NCBI GenBank assembly: GCA_026122225.1
Contig: JANEZZ010001570.1
Span: forward strand, 4,402,001-4,466,000
Direction of reading: 5' to 3'
Source of the DNA: Heloderma charlesbogerti
Taxonomy: Eukaryota; Chordata; Lepidosauria; Squamata; Helodermatidae
DNA length: 64,000 nt
Shown here piece after piece: positions 1 through 11,110 of the stretch. Within the stretch, counting starts at the first letter, position 1. Each line of letters opens with the position of its first letter. The notes beneath the pieces were generated by a model, which did not search any database, was not told where the DNA came from, and worked only from the letters and a program-made list of their open reading frames with translations. Position numbers and translations under genes: made by a program.

Positions 1-951
1 AATGAAAACACAGTATGCATTATTTTTATTGCAATGAACAAAGCCTTCTTATTGTTTAATACAGTCTATTGGGTAGCACCCTGCCAGCATAGTTCTAATT
101 TTTGCTAAACCACAAACAAGAGGTTTTCTAAGCCCATTTCATAGAAAACAGAAGAGAAACATACTTCACTGTGGGACTTAAAAGAACTCTTTGTTGAAGT
201 AGCTGAATTTTTTTACGCATTGGCATTTTCATTATTTGTAATGAAATCCTATTTTTCTAAATTTTTTCCATCTCTATTTCACCCTCTCACATTCCACTTT
301 TCTTCTGGGACTTTTAATTTGACTGGCAGATAAGAAAGAGGTACTTCTAAGTGGCACAATGCTCCTTGTTATAGTAATGTTATCCACGTCTGAAGATTCG
401 CCTATCTTGGGTAAACTGCCATTGTGAAGGACAGCTTTATCAAGATAACTTGTCTTCCCTTGTTTTCATGGGTTTACAGAATCTGGATAGAAAATAAACA
501 ATCGCTTTTGACCTAGACCTTGTATGCTGAATCCAGCCTAAAGCAATGTGAAGAAAAAAGTATAACCACGTTAAAAGAGGAGTGTTTCCATTATAAACAG
601 AAAATAATTGACACAGCTGAGTTGAAGAAATATATAAAAGGTCTTTCCTGGTCTGTATAACCTACAAATGTTTCTCAATGGGAGAAAAAATAACAAAATG
701 TTGTACGAACATTCATGATTCTTTTTTTAAATGAGTGTTAGAAAACACTGGCTGAAATAGAGGCATTTAAATCATCTACAGGAAAACATGTTCCCTCCCA
801 CTCCTCTCCGCTAATTGTTCCAGATTTTTCCACAGCTGTGTTCCGATTACGTTGCTGTGCAACAGACTGAAATAACTTCATTCTATTGACTAAATAATAC
901 ATGCTTTTCATAAATCCCAAACACATTTCAAAACATCTCCCCCCCCCCAAG

Positions 952-990
952 CTCTCTCTCTCTCTCTCTCACGCATGCGCACACACACAA
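952..990. repeat. (CT)n followed by (CA)n microsatellite
   Basis: A C-run at about 940-948 is followed by about nine CT units and, after a short GC-rich break, CA units. Confidence 0.9.
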
Positions 991-1329
991 AATAGGGCTC
1001 ACTAAGGAGACAGGATCCACATTTCTATCATTCCTTTGACAAATTATAAGGGGGATATCTGCATTCACAATAACAATGTGGGATTTCACACAAAAAATGA
1101 GTTCACTTCAATAGCTGCTGCCAGACTGGAAGGTGAATAGCTGGCTAATAGATTTAAAACCAAGGGAAAATTAGCATGGAACTACATGTTGTATGTGTAA
1201 GAAATACAGGGCTGCTGCAAACAGCAGATCTGCTCTGAACTTCCACTCATGAAGTATCTTCCTACCCACTAGCAGTGGGCAATGATGTGGAAGAGGACAC
1301 AGAAATGCACAGCATGATGATGCCAGGTA

Positions 1330-1525
1330 GTCATGATGGCTGTATATTACCTCCAGTATCAGATGGCTATATATTACCTCTGTATACCAGTTGCTGCAGA
1401 ACATGAGCAGGGTGGGGGTGCTGTTGCGCTCATGTCCTGCCTGTGGGCTTCCCATAGGCATCTGATGGGCCACTCTGTGAACAGAATGCTTGGTCTGATT
1501 CAGCATTGCTCATCTTATGGATTTG
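1330..1525 (+). mobile_element. CR1 LINE 3' fragment
   Basis: Shows the CR1 3' UTR order also seen at 6340-6540 and 52740-52955: 'catgatggctatatattacctcc', 'gctcatgtcctgcctgtgggcttcccatagg', 'gtgaacagaatgc' and 'ggtctgat(t/c)cagcat'. It is 5'-truncated and has no coding capacity. Confidence 0.8.
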
Positions 1526-1610
1526 ATGCAAAGCTGCCCTTTTCATGTTAGCAAAACTCTTTTAGCAGTTGCCTTCAGGCATAGAACAAACAGGTGGAGG
1601 GGGGGGGTAC

Positions 1611-2190
1611 TGTCAGGGGTGCCTCTGAGCATAGGCAGTAGAAGAGTAGCTCAGATTCCAAAGAGGAACCACAAAACGTGGGAGCGGAACTTTCCCAGAC
1701 TCTTCCAGACAGGGAGAGACAGACTCCTCAGGTTTCAATAGTCCAGCTGGATGGCAAGGGTTTCTCTTCACACACCCCCGTCAGAGATGGCGAACAGTGA
1801 GAGGTGGGGCATGGAGAGCCTGAATTCTTAGACCCCAGGCGCAGACGCAGAGCCGAGAGAGATGGCAGGGGTGAAGCTTAGGCGATCTGCCCGATTGGCC
1901 CGGTGGAAACAAGTACGTGTAGAGACCTCATGAGATAGAGGGAGATCCCCCCCCCGCCCCTTCAGTTAGGATAGCCTGCCCACCTTTTCTCAAATGGTGG
2001 GAAACTTTCAACCTGGGTAGCTTTCCCTTGAACTCCCTGAAGGCTTTTCCTTTGTAGACTGAGAGTTACTGACAGCTTGCATCTGTATGACCCACTGAAG
2101 TAAAGGATTAAAGAGCCATGCAAAGAAGCCTCTTGTCTGTGTTTTGATTTGGCTTGTGAAGTTCAGCAGGGACAAAAGGGAATCCTGACA
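1611..2190 (+). mobile_element. Probable solo LTR of an endogenous retrovirus-like element
   Basis: A 580-bp segment begins TGTCAGG and ends CCTGACA, a perfect 7-bp inverted terminus in the TG...CA form of retroviral LTRs. It is flanked by ggtac (1606-1610) and ggtat (2191-2195), a likely 5-bp target duplication with one change. An attaaag polyadenylation-like motif lies about 80 bp before the right end. No internal gag, pol or env coding sequence adjoins it. The orientation is inferred from the attaaag motif. An unclassified TIR element is the alternative. Confidence 0.55.
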
Positions 2191-2833
2191 GGTATAGAAT
2201 GGATTAATCATATGGGTCTGTGCCTGCTGGGCTGGTCCCACCCCCAGCCAGATATCCATGAGTTTGGTGACATGTCTGAAAAGGAGAAGCTACACGTATA
2301 TAGCAGTACATACACAGGTGCTTCACATGACTGGCAATTCTGATCGTCCCGTGTCTATGCATGTACAGCTGTATGCACCTAGATTCGCCTCTTTAGGCAT
2401 TGCACCAAACTTGCAGATATCTGGGTCAGGGCTAGCAGCCATGGTCTGGCTCTGCCGTCCATGCATTTAGCCTACACATTAATGACACCATGTGGAAAGG
2501 GCTTTTGTTTCTTATAATGTATAGGTGTTTCTATAAATCAGTATGGGCTCATCTGAATCTATGCACTTGCACTCAGCCATGGATTTCAGCATGGATTTCA
2601 GCTTTGAAGCTGCACTAACGGAAGCTTCATATATTGCCTCTAGCATATAGGTTCTATGTGAGCTGAAGCACAGGATCCACTGTGTTATGTTATTGTTATG
2701 TATACCCTGCCTACACAATCTGTCTACTCCCCTCTCTTGCAGAGAAATTACATTTAGGGATCTGCGTGTATAGGCACCAATCACTTTTGATGCTCTACAT
2801 GCTTTAGATAGGCACACATGAATCCAAGATTAA

Positions 2834-2966
2834 GGGTGCAATCCTATGCATGTTTACACAGAAAAAAGTCTTACAATTTCCAGCATTCCCCAGTCTGCCT
2901 GGCAGGCTGGGGAATGCTGGAAGTTGTAGGAGTTTTTTCTGTCCAGACATGCATAGGAATGCACAC
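2834..2966. mobile_element. Palindromic MITE with TAA target duplication
   Basis: The 133-bp element reads GGGTGCAATCCTATGCATG at the left and its near-complement (catgcataggaatgcac) at the right. TAA lies at both edges (2831-2833, 2967-2969). The centre is a second hairpin, with arms ending 'ccagcattccccag' and 'ctggggaatgctgg'. The TWA duplication suggests a PIF/Harbinger-type origin (inference). Confidence 0.75.
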
Positions 2967-3707
2967 TAAGTGATTTGCTCCACCTCGTGTAGAGTTTACA
3001 CGTGCAGGAGAATGAATGAACTGGCCCAAACAAGGCTCTGTTAATACATAAGCAATATTCGGGTTCTTTAACAAATGCCTGCATTTATTTTAAATAGCTT
3101 CTCTTAATTAGTCTTAAATTTATATTGATTCAGGAGTCTGCAGCTGCTGATCTCTGATCTGCTACCGCAGTGGCCGAGCTGTGGGTAAGCTGAGCTTGAG
3201 CCTGACTGGCTGAAACTCTGGCCAGTGTCATCATCTGTCCAAGCCAGAGAAGAGTCCAGACATTAACCATGTGTAGTTTTCATACACATAATTAAATGCA
3301 AGATCCAGAAGATTACCCAGACGCTATGAAAACTTAATGGTCCACCCTCATATCTTTTCTGAAAAATTAACTAAAGAGATGATGAGATTAATAAGAATCA
3401 CAAGAAACCAATCCATGCCTACAGAACAATAAGCATGAATTAGTTTGAACACTTTACACACCTGACAACTAGCTGCTGCTAGTATAGGTGTACTCCTATC
3501 TGGAAGTGGAAGCTGGATTAGGCCATCATGGTCTTCCCGTTCAGGGGACAGATTTCCATCACACATGAGGAGAAGAAAGTACCTTCCCAGTATTTAATTC
3601 AAGGTTATGCCACTACAGATTTTGAAACAATCTATCTCAGTTTTTTGTGGGGGGTTAAGGATATTTTTTGAAGTTTATTTTTCTTACCTATTTTTGAAAC
3701 CATTTGC

Positions 3708-3860
3708 ATTCTGAAACTTTGCATTTGCATTCTACGGCGTAGTCTACGTAAATCTTTACGTAGACTACCGGGACCAAATAAGTTCCTTATTTGGTCCCGG
3801 TAGTCTACGTAAAGATTTACGTAGACTACGCCGTAGAATGCAAATGCAAAGTTTCAGAAT
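3708..3860. repeat. Near-perfect 153-bp palindrome (75-bp arms, 3-nt centre)
   Basis: The arms 3708-3782 and 3786-3860 are exact reverse complements around ttc. Each arm contains its own palindrome, GTAGTCTACGTAAA-TC-TTTACGTAGACTAC, so the structure is nested. It forms the left side of the hAT-like copy that ends at 4194. Such a sequence could extrude as a cruciform. Confidence 0.95.
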
Positions 3861-4194
3861 AGAGCGCCGCCATAGAGCGCCGCCATTTGCGTACGCGCTT
3901 TTTTTTTTTCCCCCTCCGAAGTCACCCGTGATAGCCGTGATAGGCTATGTTAATCATTACGTAGCCTATCACGGGTTTTTTTGGGGTTTTTTTACACTTT
4001 GTTTCACGGCCGGGGAGACGGCGTGCTTCTCCCCGGCCTGAATTTCGGCCGGGCCAGATGGGAAGCCTCCCCCCCCCGGCCTGAATTTCGGCCGGGCGAG
4101 GCGGGACGCCTGAACTTCGGGGGGAGAAGTGAAGCGCCTCCCCCCCACCGCGAAGCACCCCTGCGAAAAGGTAAGTGACTTTCGTACATCCCTA
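3708..4194 (-). mobile_element. Palindrome-rich hAT-like element, copy A (one end missing)
   Basis: Read on the minus strand it starts TAGGGATGTACGAAAGTCAC at 4194, matching 18 of 20 bases of the start of copy B (4936). It continues with the same 'gcttcgcggtgggggggaggcgc' motif, GC-rich repeats, the 'cgtgataggctacgtaa' hairpin and the 'gcgtacgcaaatggcg' block. It ends in the large palindrome at 3708 without the second TIR. Non-coding; the GC content is far above the flanks. Confidence 0.75.
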
Positions 4195-4240
4195 ACGAAC
4201 ACACCTGAAGATTATGCCATCAAAACCAGACATGTATGTG

Positions 4241-4533
4241 TGGTGCTCATCTCCATTTCTAAGCCGAAGAGCCAGCGCTGTCCGAAGACACTTCCGTGGT
4301 CATGTGGCCGGCATGACTGAACACCGAGGTGCACGGAACGCTGTTACCTTTCCCGCCGAAGCGGTACCTGTTTATCTACTTGCAAGTTCTTGCTTTTGAA
4401 CTGCTAGGTTGGCAGAAGCTGGGACTGAAGCTGGGAGCTCACTCCGTCACGCAGCACTCGGGTCTCAAACTGCTATCCTGCCGACCTTCCGGTCTGCAGT
4501 TCAGCGTCTTAACCACTAAGCCACCGCGGTCCT
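4241..4533 (-). mobile_element. Sauria-type tRNA-derived SINE
   Basis: The minus strand begins at 4533 with a tRNA-like head ('gcggtggcttagtggttaag' box A, then a box B-like 'ggtcggca...cagtttgagacc'). It continues with the body 'aagtagataaacaggtaccgc', 'catgccggccacatgacc' and 'ctcttcggcttagaaatgg'. It stops at 'gagcacca', before the BovB-like tail seen in intact squamate copies. It is therefore 3'-truncated and probably BovB-mobilised by family knowledge. Confidence 0.8.
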
Positions 4534-4559
4534 GTGTGATTGGTATACTTGACAGCAAA

Positions 4560-6545
4560 TCTATGCATTGCAGGGCAACATCCATAATGGCTTTGTCTTT
4601 TATAATGTGTGAAATGGCCCATAAACAGACAAAAAAGAAGCAGCGAGTAGGAATAAATGGTAAATTCTCCCAATGGAGGGATGTAAATAGTGGGGTTCTC
4701 ACAGGGATCTGTATTAGGACCAACGTTTTTCAATTTCTTCACAGATGATCTGGAATTAGGAGTGAGCAGTGAAGTGGCCAAATTTGCAGATGACACCAAA
4801 TTATTTAGGGTGGTTAGAACAAAAAGGAATTGTGAGGAGCTCCAAAAGGATCACTCCATACTGGACAATGGGCATTCAAATGGCAAATGCAGTTCAATGT
4901 AAGCAAGTGTAAAGTGAGGTGCACTGGGGCAAAAATAGGGATGGACGAAAGTCCCTTACCTTATCCCACAGCTTGCTTCGCGGTGGGGGGGAGGCGCTCC
5001 GTCCCTCCCCCCAAAATTCTGGGCGGGGGGGAGGCGCCCCGTCCCTCCGGCCGAAATTCTGGCTGGGGGGAGGCGCCCCGTCCCTCTGGCCACGAATCTC
5101 GTCTTCTGTCGCCGTTTGCGTCCCTGCAGTCAGCCGTGATAGGCTATGTAAATCCTTACGTAGCCTATCACGGCTGACTTTGGGGGGGGGAAGCGCGTAC
5201 GCAAATGGGCGCCGCCATTTGAGTTCCTTATTTGGGCACGTGTATTATTTGGGCACGTGTATAAGGGCTATTTGCGTTGCCCTTATTTTCGCCGTAGTCT
5301 ACGTAAATGTTTACGTAGACTACACATGCCCAAATAAGGAACGCAAATGGCTGCGCCCATGGGCACCACCATTTGCGTACGCACTTTTTTTCCCCTCCAA
5401 AGTCAGCCATGATAGGCTACGTAAGGATTTACGTAGCCTATCACGGTGTTTTTTGAAAATCTAGCCGTGATAAGCTATGTAAATCTTTATGTAGCCTATC
5501 ACGTTTGTTGTTGTTGTTATTGTTTTACTGGGAAATGGCGGCGGCCGGTCAGAAGACCGGCCGCCACCGCCACCGCCGCAAGCCGCCAGCGCCAGGGACA
5601 TTTGCGCAAGTCAAGTCCCATCCCGGGGGTGGCGGACCGTTTCTCCACCAATTTCGGGGGGCCGAATGCGTTGGCATTCAGCCTCCCGGAGATTCATGGA
5701 GAAATTCTCTGACATCCCTAGGCAAAAAATTCCAACTTCAAGTATAACCTGTTGGAATCTGAGCTGGCAGTGACTGATCAAGAAAGAGTAGGTTGTGGTG
5801 GACAGCTCAATGAAAATGTCAGCCCAGTGTGCAGCCACTGCAAAAAAGGCAAACTCCATGTTAGGCATAATTAGGAAGGGAATTGAGAACAAAGCTGCCA
5901 ATATCATACTGCCTTTATACAAATCTATGGTGTGACCACATTTAGAATACTGTGTACAGTTCTGGTCACTGCATCTAAAAAAATATATTGTAGACCTGGG
6001 AAAAGTGTAGAGGAGTGCAACTAAAATGATGAAGGGACTGGAACAACTCCTCTATAAGGGAAGGTTACAACAGCTGGGATTGTTTAGTTTGGAAAAAAGG
6101 TGAGTATGAGGAGACATGATAGAAGTGGAGAATGTGAATAGGGAGACATTTTTCTCCTTCTCTCATAATACTAGAATCTGGGCTCATCCCATGAAGCTGA
6201 TTGGTGGAAGATTCAGGACAGATAAAAGGAAATACTTCTTCATGCAGTACATAGTCAAATTATAGAATTCGCTACCACAAGACGTAGTGATCACCACCAA
6301 TCGGATAGCTTTAAAAGGGGATTAGACAAATTCATGGAGGAGGAGGCTATCAATGGCTACAAGTCCTGATGGCTAGGTGCTACCTCCAGTACCAGAGGCA
6401 GTAGACCTACCTCTGAGGCAGTATACCTAACATGGGCGGGACGATGCTGATGCACTTGTGTCCTGGCCACTGTGTGAACAGAATGCTGGACTAGATGGAG
6501 CTTTGGTCTGATCCAGTATGGCACTTCTTATGTTCTTATCCATGT
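4560..6545 (+). mobile_element. CR1 LINE, RT region to 3' end, split by a hAT-like insertion
   Basis: 4640-4935 encodes decayed CR1 reverse transcriptase: GVLTGI, GSVLGP and the catalytic FADDTKLF block are readable across frameshifts. The frame resumes after 5728 with peptides such as ESELAVTDQE, SMKMSAQC, LGLFSLEK and YFFMQ, then the 3' UTR to 'gcacttcttatgttctt' at about 6537. Positions 4936-5720 are a younger insertion that duplicated ggcaaaaa. Stops and frameshifts make it inactive. The 5' limit is uncertain. Confidence 0.88.
4936..5720 (+). mobile_element. Palindrome-rich hAT-like element, copy B (785 bp)
   Basis: Begins TAGGGATG, ends CATCCCTA and is flanked by the exact 8-bp duplication ggcaaaaa (4928-4935, 5721-5728), the hallmark of hAT insertions. 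The host CR1 frame resumes on the far side. Inside are GC-rich tandem units (about 4990-5100), hairpins at about 5128-5179, 5294-5323, 5402-5445 and 5464-5503, and the self-complementary gcggcggccggtc-agaa-gaccggccgcc near 5537. No transposase is present, so it is non-autonomous. Open frames here are only readings of GC-rich repeats. Confidence 0.85.
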
Positions 6546-6654
6546 AAACAGTTCTGCATTGTAGTACTTATGATTGTTCTAAAACTCTAACTGTGAGAAT
6601 GGAATGTTTCTACTGGAGTGGTGGTTTATATATAAACAATCTAGGTGTTACCTA

Positions 6655-6777
<123 letters not shown>

Positions 6778-7470
6778 TTAAAAAAAGAAGACACAGACAT
6801 GTGATTTGGTATTGTGTACCATTTATAACTGTAATCAAATATGTACATGGGAAATTACTCATTTACTCATTTGAAGAAGCTAGTGCAGTAAATCAAGCTA
6901 CAGTTTTTGTGCACCTTCACACGACTGAATGTAAGACAGGGAAATGCATTTTTAGTCATGGATATGTAAATATGTTGCAACAGACATGAAAAGTGGAACT
7001 AGACCAAAGACAGAAGGAACACTTCCATTGACTTCAAATTACTCAAATACATAGCTCCATGCAGACATTTCAAATCTGTCAAACCTGTGCAGGGAGGTAA
7101 CTGTACCTACCGTTACCTCATGTCCTCAATCACATGTGTCATGCAAATATGTATCTCTACACATGTATTTAACTGATGTGGAAATACAAGGACCTTGGAC
7201 AAAGATGTGGTGTGCACCTGGCAGATTAAATGCTACGTTAGTTATATGCTATGACCAGGATGGGGCGGGAATTGACTCAAGAACACAGAAAGAGCTTAAA
7301 CATAAGAATACACATTTTATTTTTTTGCCAAAAACAATTATAGAATGAAAAGTTGAGTTAAATCACCACCCTTAGCCATGGATCAGCAACTTATTCCCTT
7401 ATGGTTCCTACTAGCAGAAACAGAGCAAGAGAAGATGGAGGTGAGAAATTATGGTTCACCAAGTAAGGCG

Positions 7471-7866
7471 CAGAGATGGGAAAACCAGCTCTTTTAGAGC
7501 TTGCCTAAATTCTCTGGAAATCACTTTGAAGCTCATTTTTGCTTGCTCTCGTTTTCATGTTCAACCTGTTTTCCAGTTCATTCAAACAGGAAAAGTGTGC
7601 ATTACAATCAGAAAAAGTGCACACTTCTATGCATATTTTTCAAAAGTGTGCACTTTTCTCCCATCAACTAGTGTGAAAATACGTGTTTTTTAAATGCACA
7701 TTTCAAAGTGCACTTTAAAAAAATACGCATTTAGAACTTAATTGCAAATTAAGGAATTTATGAACATTTCTAAAAAAGAGCGCTCCTGCTTGTGTTCATG
7801 TTCAGGATTGCGAACAGGACATATTCATGTGATTTGTAAACAGAAATTAAATTTTCTTACATCCCT
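7471..7866. mobile_element. Possible hAT-like non-autonomous element
   Basis: The left edge 'agagatgggaaaa' resembles the complement of the right edge 'ttttcttacatccctt', giving weak TAGGGATG-like termini. The interior holds several facing 'aaaagtgtgcactttt' motifs. The target duplication is not clear. Confidence 0.4.
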
Positions 7867-8762
7867 TTTAAGGAGTGGGGAGAGCACTAGGGTGTGTTTG
7901 GAGGCCTATTTGTAATGCAGAAAACTTCAATTTCAGTGGTACATTGTTGGCCATGTGAGGGTATAACAAACAAGTTCAGAGTAATTTCTGGAGAAAGGAA
8001 ATCAGACCAGGTATATTTACCTTTTGCAGAGGAAGAGGAAAGCAGAGCCTTCATTATCTGCGTGTTCACTCAGAAGTTCTCAGAGAGCAATTCCCTACTC
8101 CTACAGGCTTCTGGTTACTGAATGGAGTAATGATGAATTAATGATGGGGTAATCACCCCAGTCTCATAGACAATGAGATGCAACACATTGTCAAGAGACA
8201 TTAAAGGTGAGGATGGAGGACCAACAGGAGGCTAAGCAATGTTTAGGAACCCTGGAACACCACACAGTGTAGAACTCAGTTGCAAATATAGGATTTAAAG
8301 TGGAGAGCAATGAAGCAATGCCTCTCCTGAAGTTCTAACTAATCTGAAGAAAATAACAAACATGAAGAGGCAAGGGTAGGGAGAAGAGGAGGTAAGTGAG
8401 GGGGAGAAAGCTGGCTAGATGGGAGATGGACTGAACCAGCATGGAACAGTCTATCCAGGTGGCAAACTGAACAAAATGGTGCCTGGGAAAGGAAGTTTTG
8501 AAGGTTCTGTTTTCTAAGGGGTTGATGTCCTTAGAACAAAAGGGGTCATAGGGAGTCTGAATGTACTAGACCTTCTTTGATTGTTTAGAGATGATGTTAA
8601 TGTACCACAGGTCTTGAGCTATGCAAAGGTGAGTTGGGTGGAGGTTTCCAACCTTCATAGCTGCCAACGAACATGAATGGGTTTTCTGGAAGTAATGGCT
8701 TTTTCTGGAAGCTTTAGACTGGCCAAGTTAAGTTGCTTCCTGAGTGGCTTAACTAGGGTGCT

Positions 8763-9368
8763 AAACCAAACAAACAAAGAGGGAAGGCACCAAAACACCA
8801 TGCAGACAGAAGGAGAGAACCCTCCAGGTGCCTAAACAAAGTGAAATAAGGTTTTCAAGGTGGGTGTTGTTGTACTTATAATGTATTTTTAATGTCTTCT
8901 CGTTAAGAGAGTTTCTGAAGATCTGAAGATCTTACGGAGTGTTTTAAGGTTTGTTTGCTGTTTTCTAATGGCTGTCTTCTATAATTTTTTTAACTGTTTC
9001 TTTGTGATTTCTCATAATATTTTACTGCAGTAGAGCATGTTGGTTTTTACTAATAAGGTTTTTTATTTAAAATACGTCTGTGCTATTTTAGATGTATGTC
9101 AATATTACTTATTTTTTTGTCCCATCTGCATTTTGTGTTTGCACTGCTTTGTGTGATTATAAATAATGTAAAATCAGGTTTTGATGAGTGTAGAATATTT
9201 TAATGAGTATTATTGTGTATCTCTTTTGTGTTTTTGTTGTAGAGTGCCCTTGAAAAAGGGTTTCTAAAACTGAAATGCATTGGGCTTCAATTAAACATCT
9301 TCACACTCATCCAACTTGCAGTGCTTCTTGATTAGGCACCTAGAGGTTCCCTCCTTCTGTCTGCATGG
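8763..9368 (+). mobile_element. Retroelement-like insertion with 14-bp target duplication (candidate Penelope-like)
   Basis: The exact direct repeat ttaactagggtgct flanks it at 8749-8762 and 9369-9382. Arms of about 38 bp (from 8798 and up to 9368, both starting ccatgcagacagaagga when read inward) are inverted with three to four differences. The stretch at 9268-9300 ('gaaatgcattgggcttcaa', 'ttaaacatcttcacac') resembles tails I associate with vertebrate Penelope-like elements. No coding sequence is present. The family call is inference; the duplication and arms are direct. Confidence 0.5.
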
Positions 9369-9944
9369 TTAACTAGGGTGCTGATTTGGCTCCAAGAAAG
9401 GCATCTGCACATATTCAGAGTTCCCAATGTAGTGCATACTTGCATGAGGACAGCTGGAACATTCTGCTGCTGGCTGAGCACAAGTCTCTTGCTTAAATGT
9501 CCTCCCAGAACATCATAGGCACTTGATACAAGTTGCTAGGATGATGCCCACAAATAACACAGGGAAGCCAGGATGGCTGAGCCTCTCAGTAACACTACTG
9601 CCATCATTTCCAGCCTCCACTTTTTTTTTTTTTTAATCATGGTAAAGCCTATGAACCTTCAAGATGTAGTCTCCATAAGATTGGGTTCCCTGCAGAAGTC
9701 AAGGACTACAACTGTACACAGGCACTTTTCAGACCTGCAGATGAATGCGTGAAGCAGAGGAATTGCCCCTCTCCGCATGATTACTGAAAAGGACTATATA
9801 TTTGAATCATTTAAAGTCAATGGGCATCTTTTACAGTGGAAATTAATTTGATCGATACATCTGACTTGACAGTCTATTCTCAAACTTAAAATGGCCAATG
9901 GTCTTTCTTAGTTTTCACACGTGTGTAAGAGTTATTCATTGCAA

Positions 9945-10156
9945 GGTACCATAACTCAGTGGTAGAGCACATCCTTTGCACGCAGAAGGTTCCATGTTCA
10001 ACCACTGGCATCTCCAGTTAACAGGATTAGCAAGCAGGTGATGAAAAAGACCTCTACCTGACACCCTGGAGACTCACTACCAGTCAGATGAAACAGTTCT
10101 GGGCTAATGGACAAAGAGCCTGAACTGGTATCAGAAAGCCTCCCATGTTCCTAATC
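9945..10156 (+). mobile_element. tRNA-derived SINE with CR1-like tail
   Basis: The head 'ataactcagtggtagagcac' and 'ggttccatgttcaa' correspond to tRNA A and B boxes. The body runs through 'gacctctacctgacaccctgg' and 'gccagtcag'-like sequence to 'cctcccatgttcct', close to the CR1 3' end. Divergent, with no intact tRNA fold. Confidence 0.75.
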
Positions 10157-11042
10157 TTTTTTTAAAGAATGCCCCCCAGGTCAAGACCTTTGAAGAAATT
10201 TTATTTTTGAATCAGTTCACTGGAAAATCTGCTAAAAATGAAATGTGTTTATTGTGCTCCTCTTGCCAACTAATTTGCTCTCTGGGAAAGCAATCAACTT
10301 GCTGTAACTAGTCTTTCATCTCCCAAATCCTTTACTGCACATAGATCTGTTTATCTGCCAAAGGCTGAGGATAAGATAAATAGGACTAGCAAGATTAAAC
10401 AACAGAATAATGAAAAAAGCAAGCAAATGAAACAAACCAAAACCAAAATCATGTTTAATTTCTACATAAAACTTTTTATATACTCCTTTAAAATTTATTT
10501 CACTTAACACATTAAATTCAAATGTGTATTACCTTATACTTATACCATGCTTGAGGTACCATGTTCCCTTCTAAAACCATTCTCTGGATAACCACTGAGG
10601 CATACATCCTGTTGCATCTCATAAAATTGTTTCTTACGTTTAATATTTTAATTCTCACATTTCTTTGAGGGATATAAAGGCCTGCGATATGTTCATTCAC
10701 TCCCAACAGTGGCTTTCTCCACACAACACAATGCTCACGTTTACTGGCTCTGCATACAAACGGAGTTATTTTCCCATTGCCATCCATATTGTGTTCATTG
10801 ATGCCATTTTATTTTCAGTTGAAATTTACTTCCTGATTGCTCACATGGCAGTAGCAGTGAAAGTTAGGTTAACACGAGGCAAGGCCTCCAGCTGCCAAAA
10901 CTGGAGATTCAATAGTCTGTTGCAAGAGAAAAACTGGAGGGTCCCTGGTGTTGGATACCTAGGCACACTTACTTTAAACAGCTTGTCCCTGATGTTGTAG
11001 GCGAGGTTCCTTTGAGGACTAAGATAGTGTTCACTTTCACTC

Positions 11043-11110
11043 AGATTTATTGATTGATTGATTGATTTCTATACTGCCCAATAGCCGAAGCTCTCTGGGC
11101 GGTTCACAAA
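11043..11110 (-). mobile_element. L2-type LINE 3' end
   Basis: The complement reads 'gaaccgcccagagagcttcggctattgg' followed by a (aatc)n tail at 11045-11068, the common L2 3' end in squamates. Confidence 0.65.

Noticed and set aside
4919..5464. 181-codon plus-strand frame through the GC-rich region
   Set aside because: It crosses a TIR boundary from CR1 into the hAT-like element and reads its GC-rich units; the peptide is low-complexity and resembles no protein.
5128..5503. CRISPR-like repeat array
   Set aside because: The repeated hairpins are unevenly spaced, lack spacers and belong to a eukaryotic transposon.
9946..10020. tRNA gene
   Set aside because: A and B box-like sequences are present, but the acceptor stem does not pair and the SINE body follows directly.
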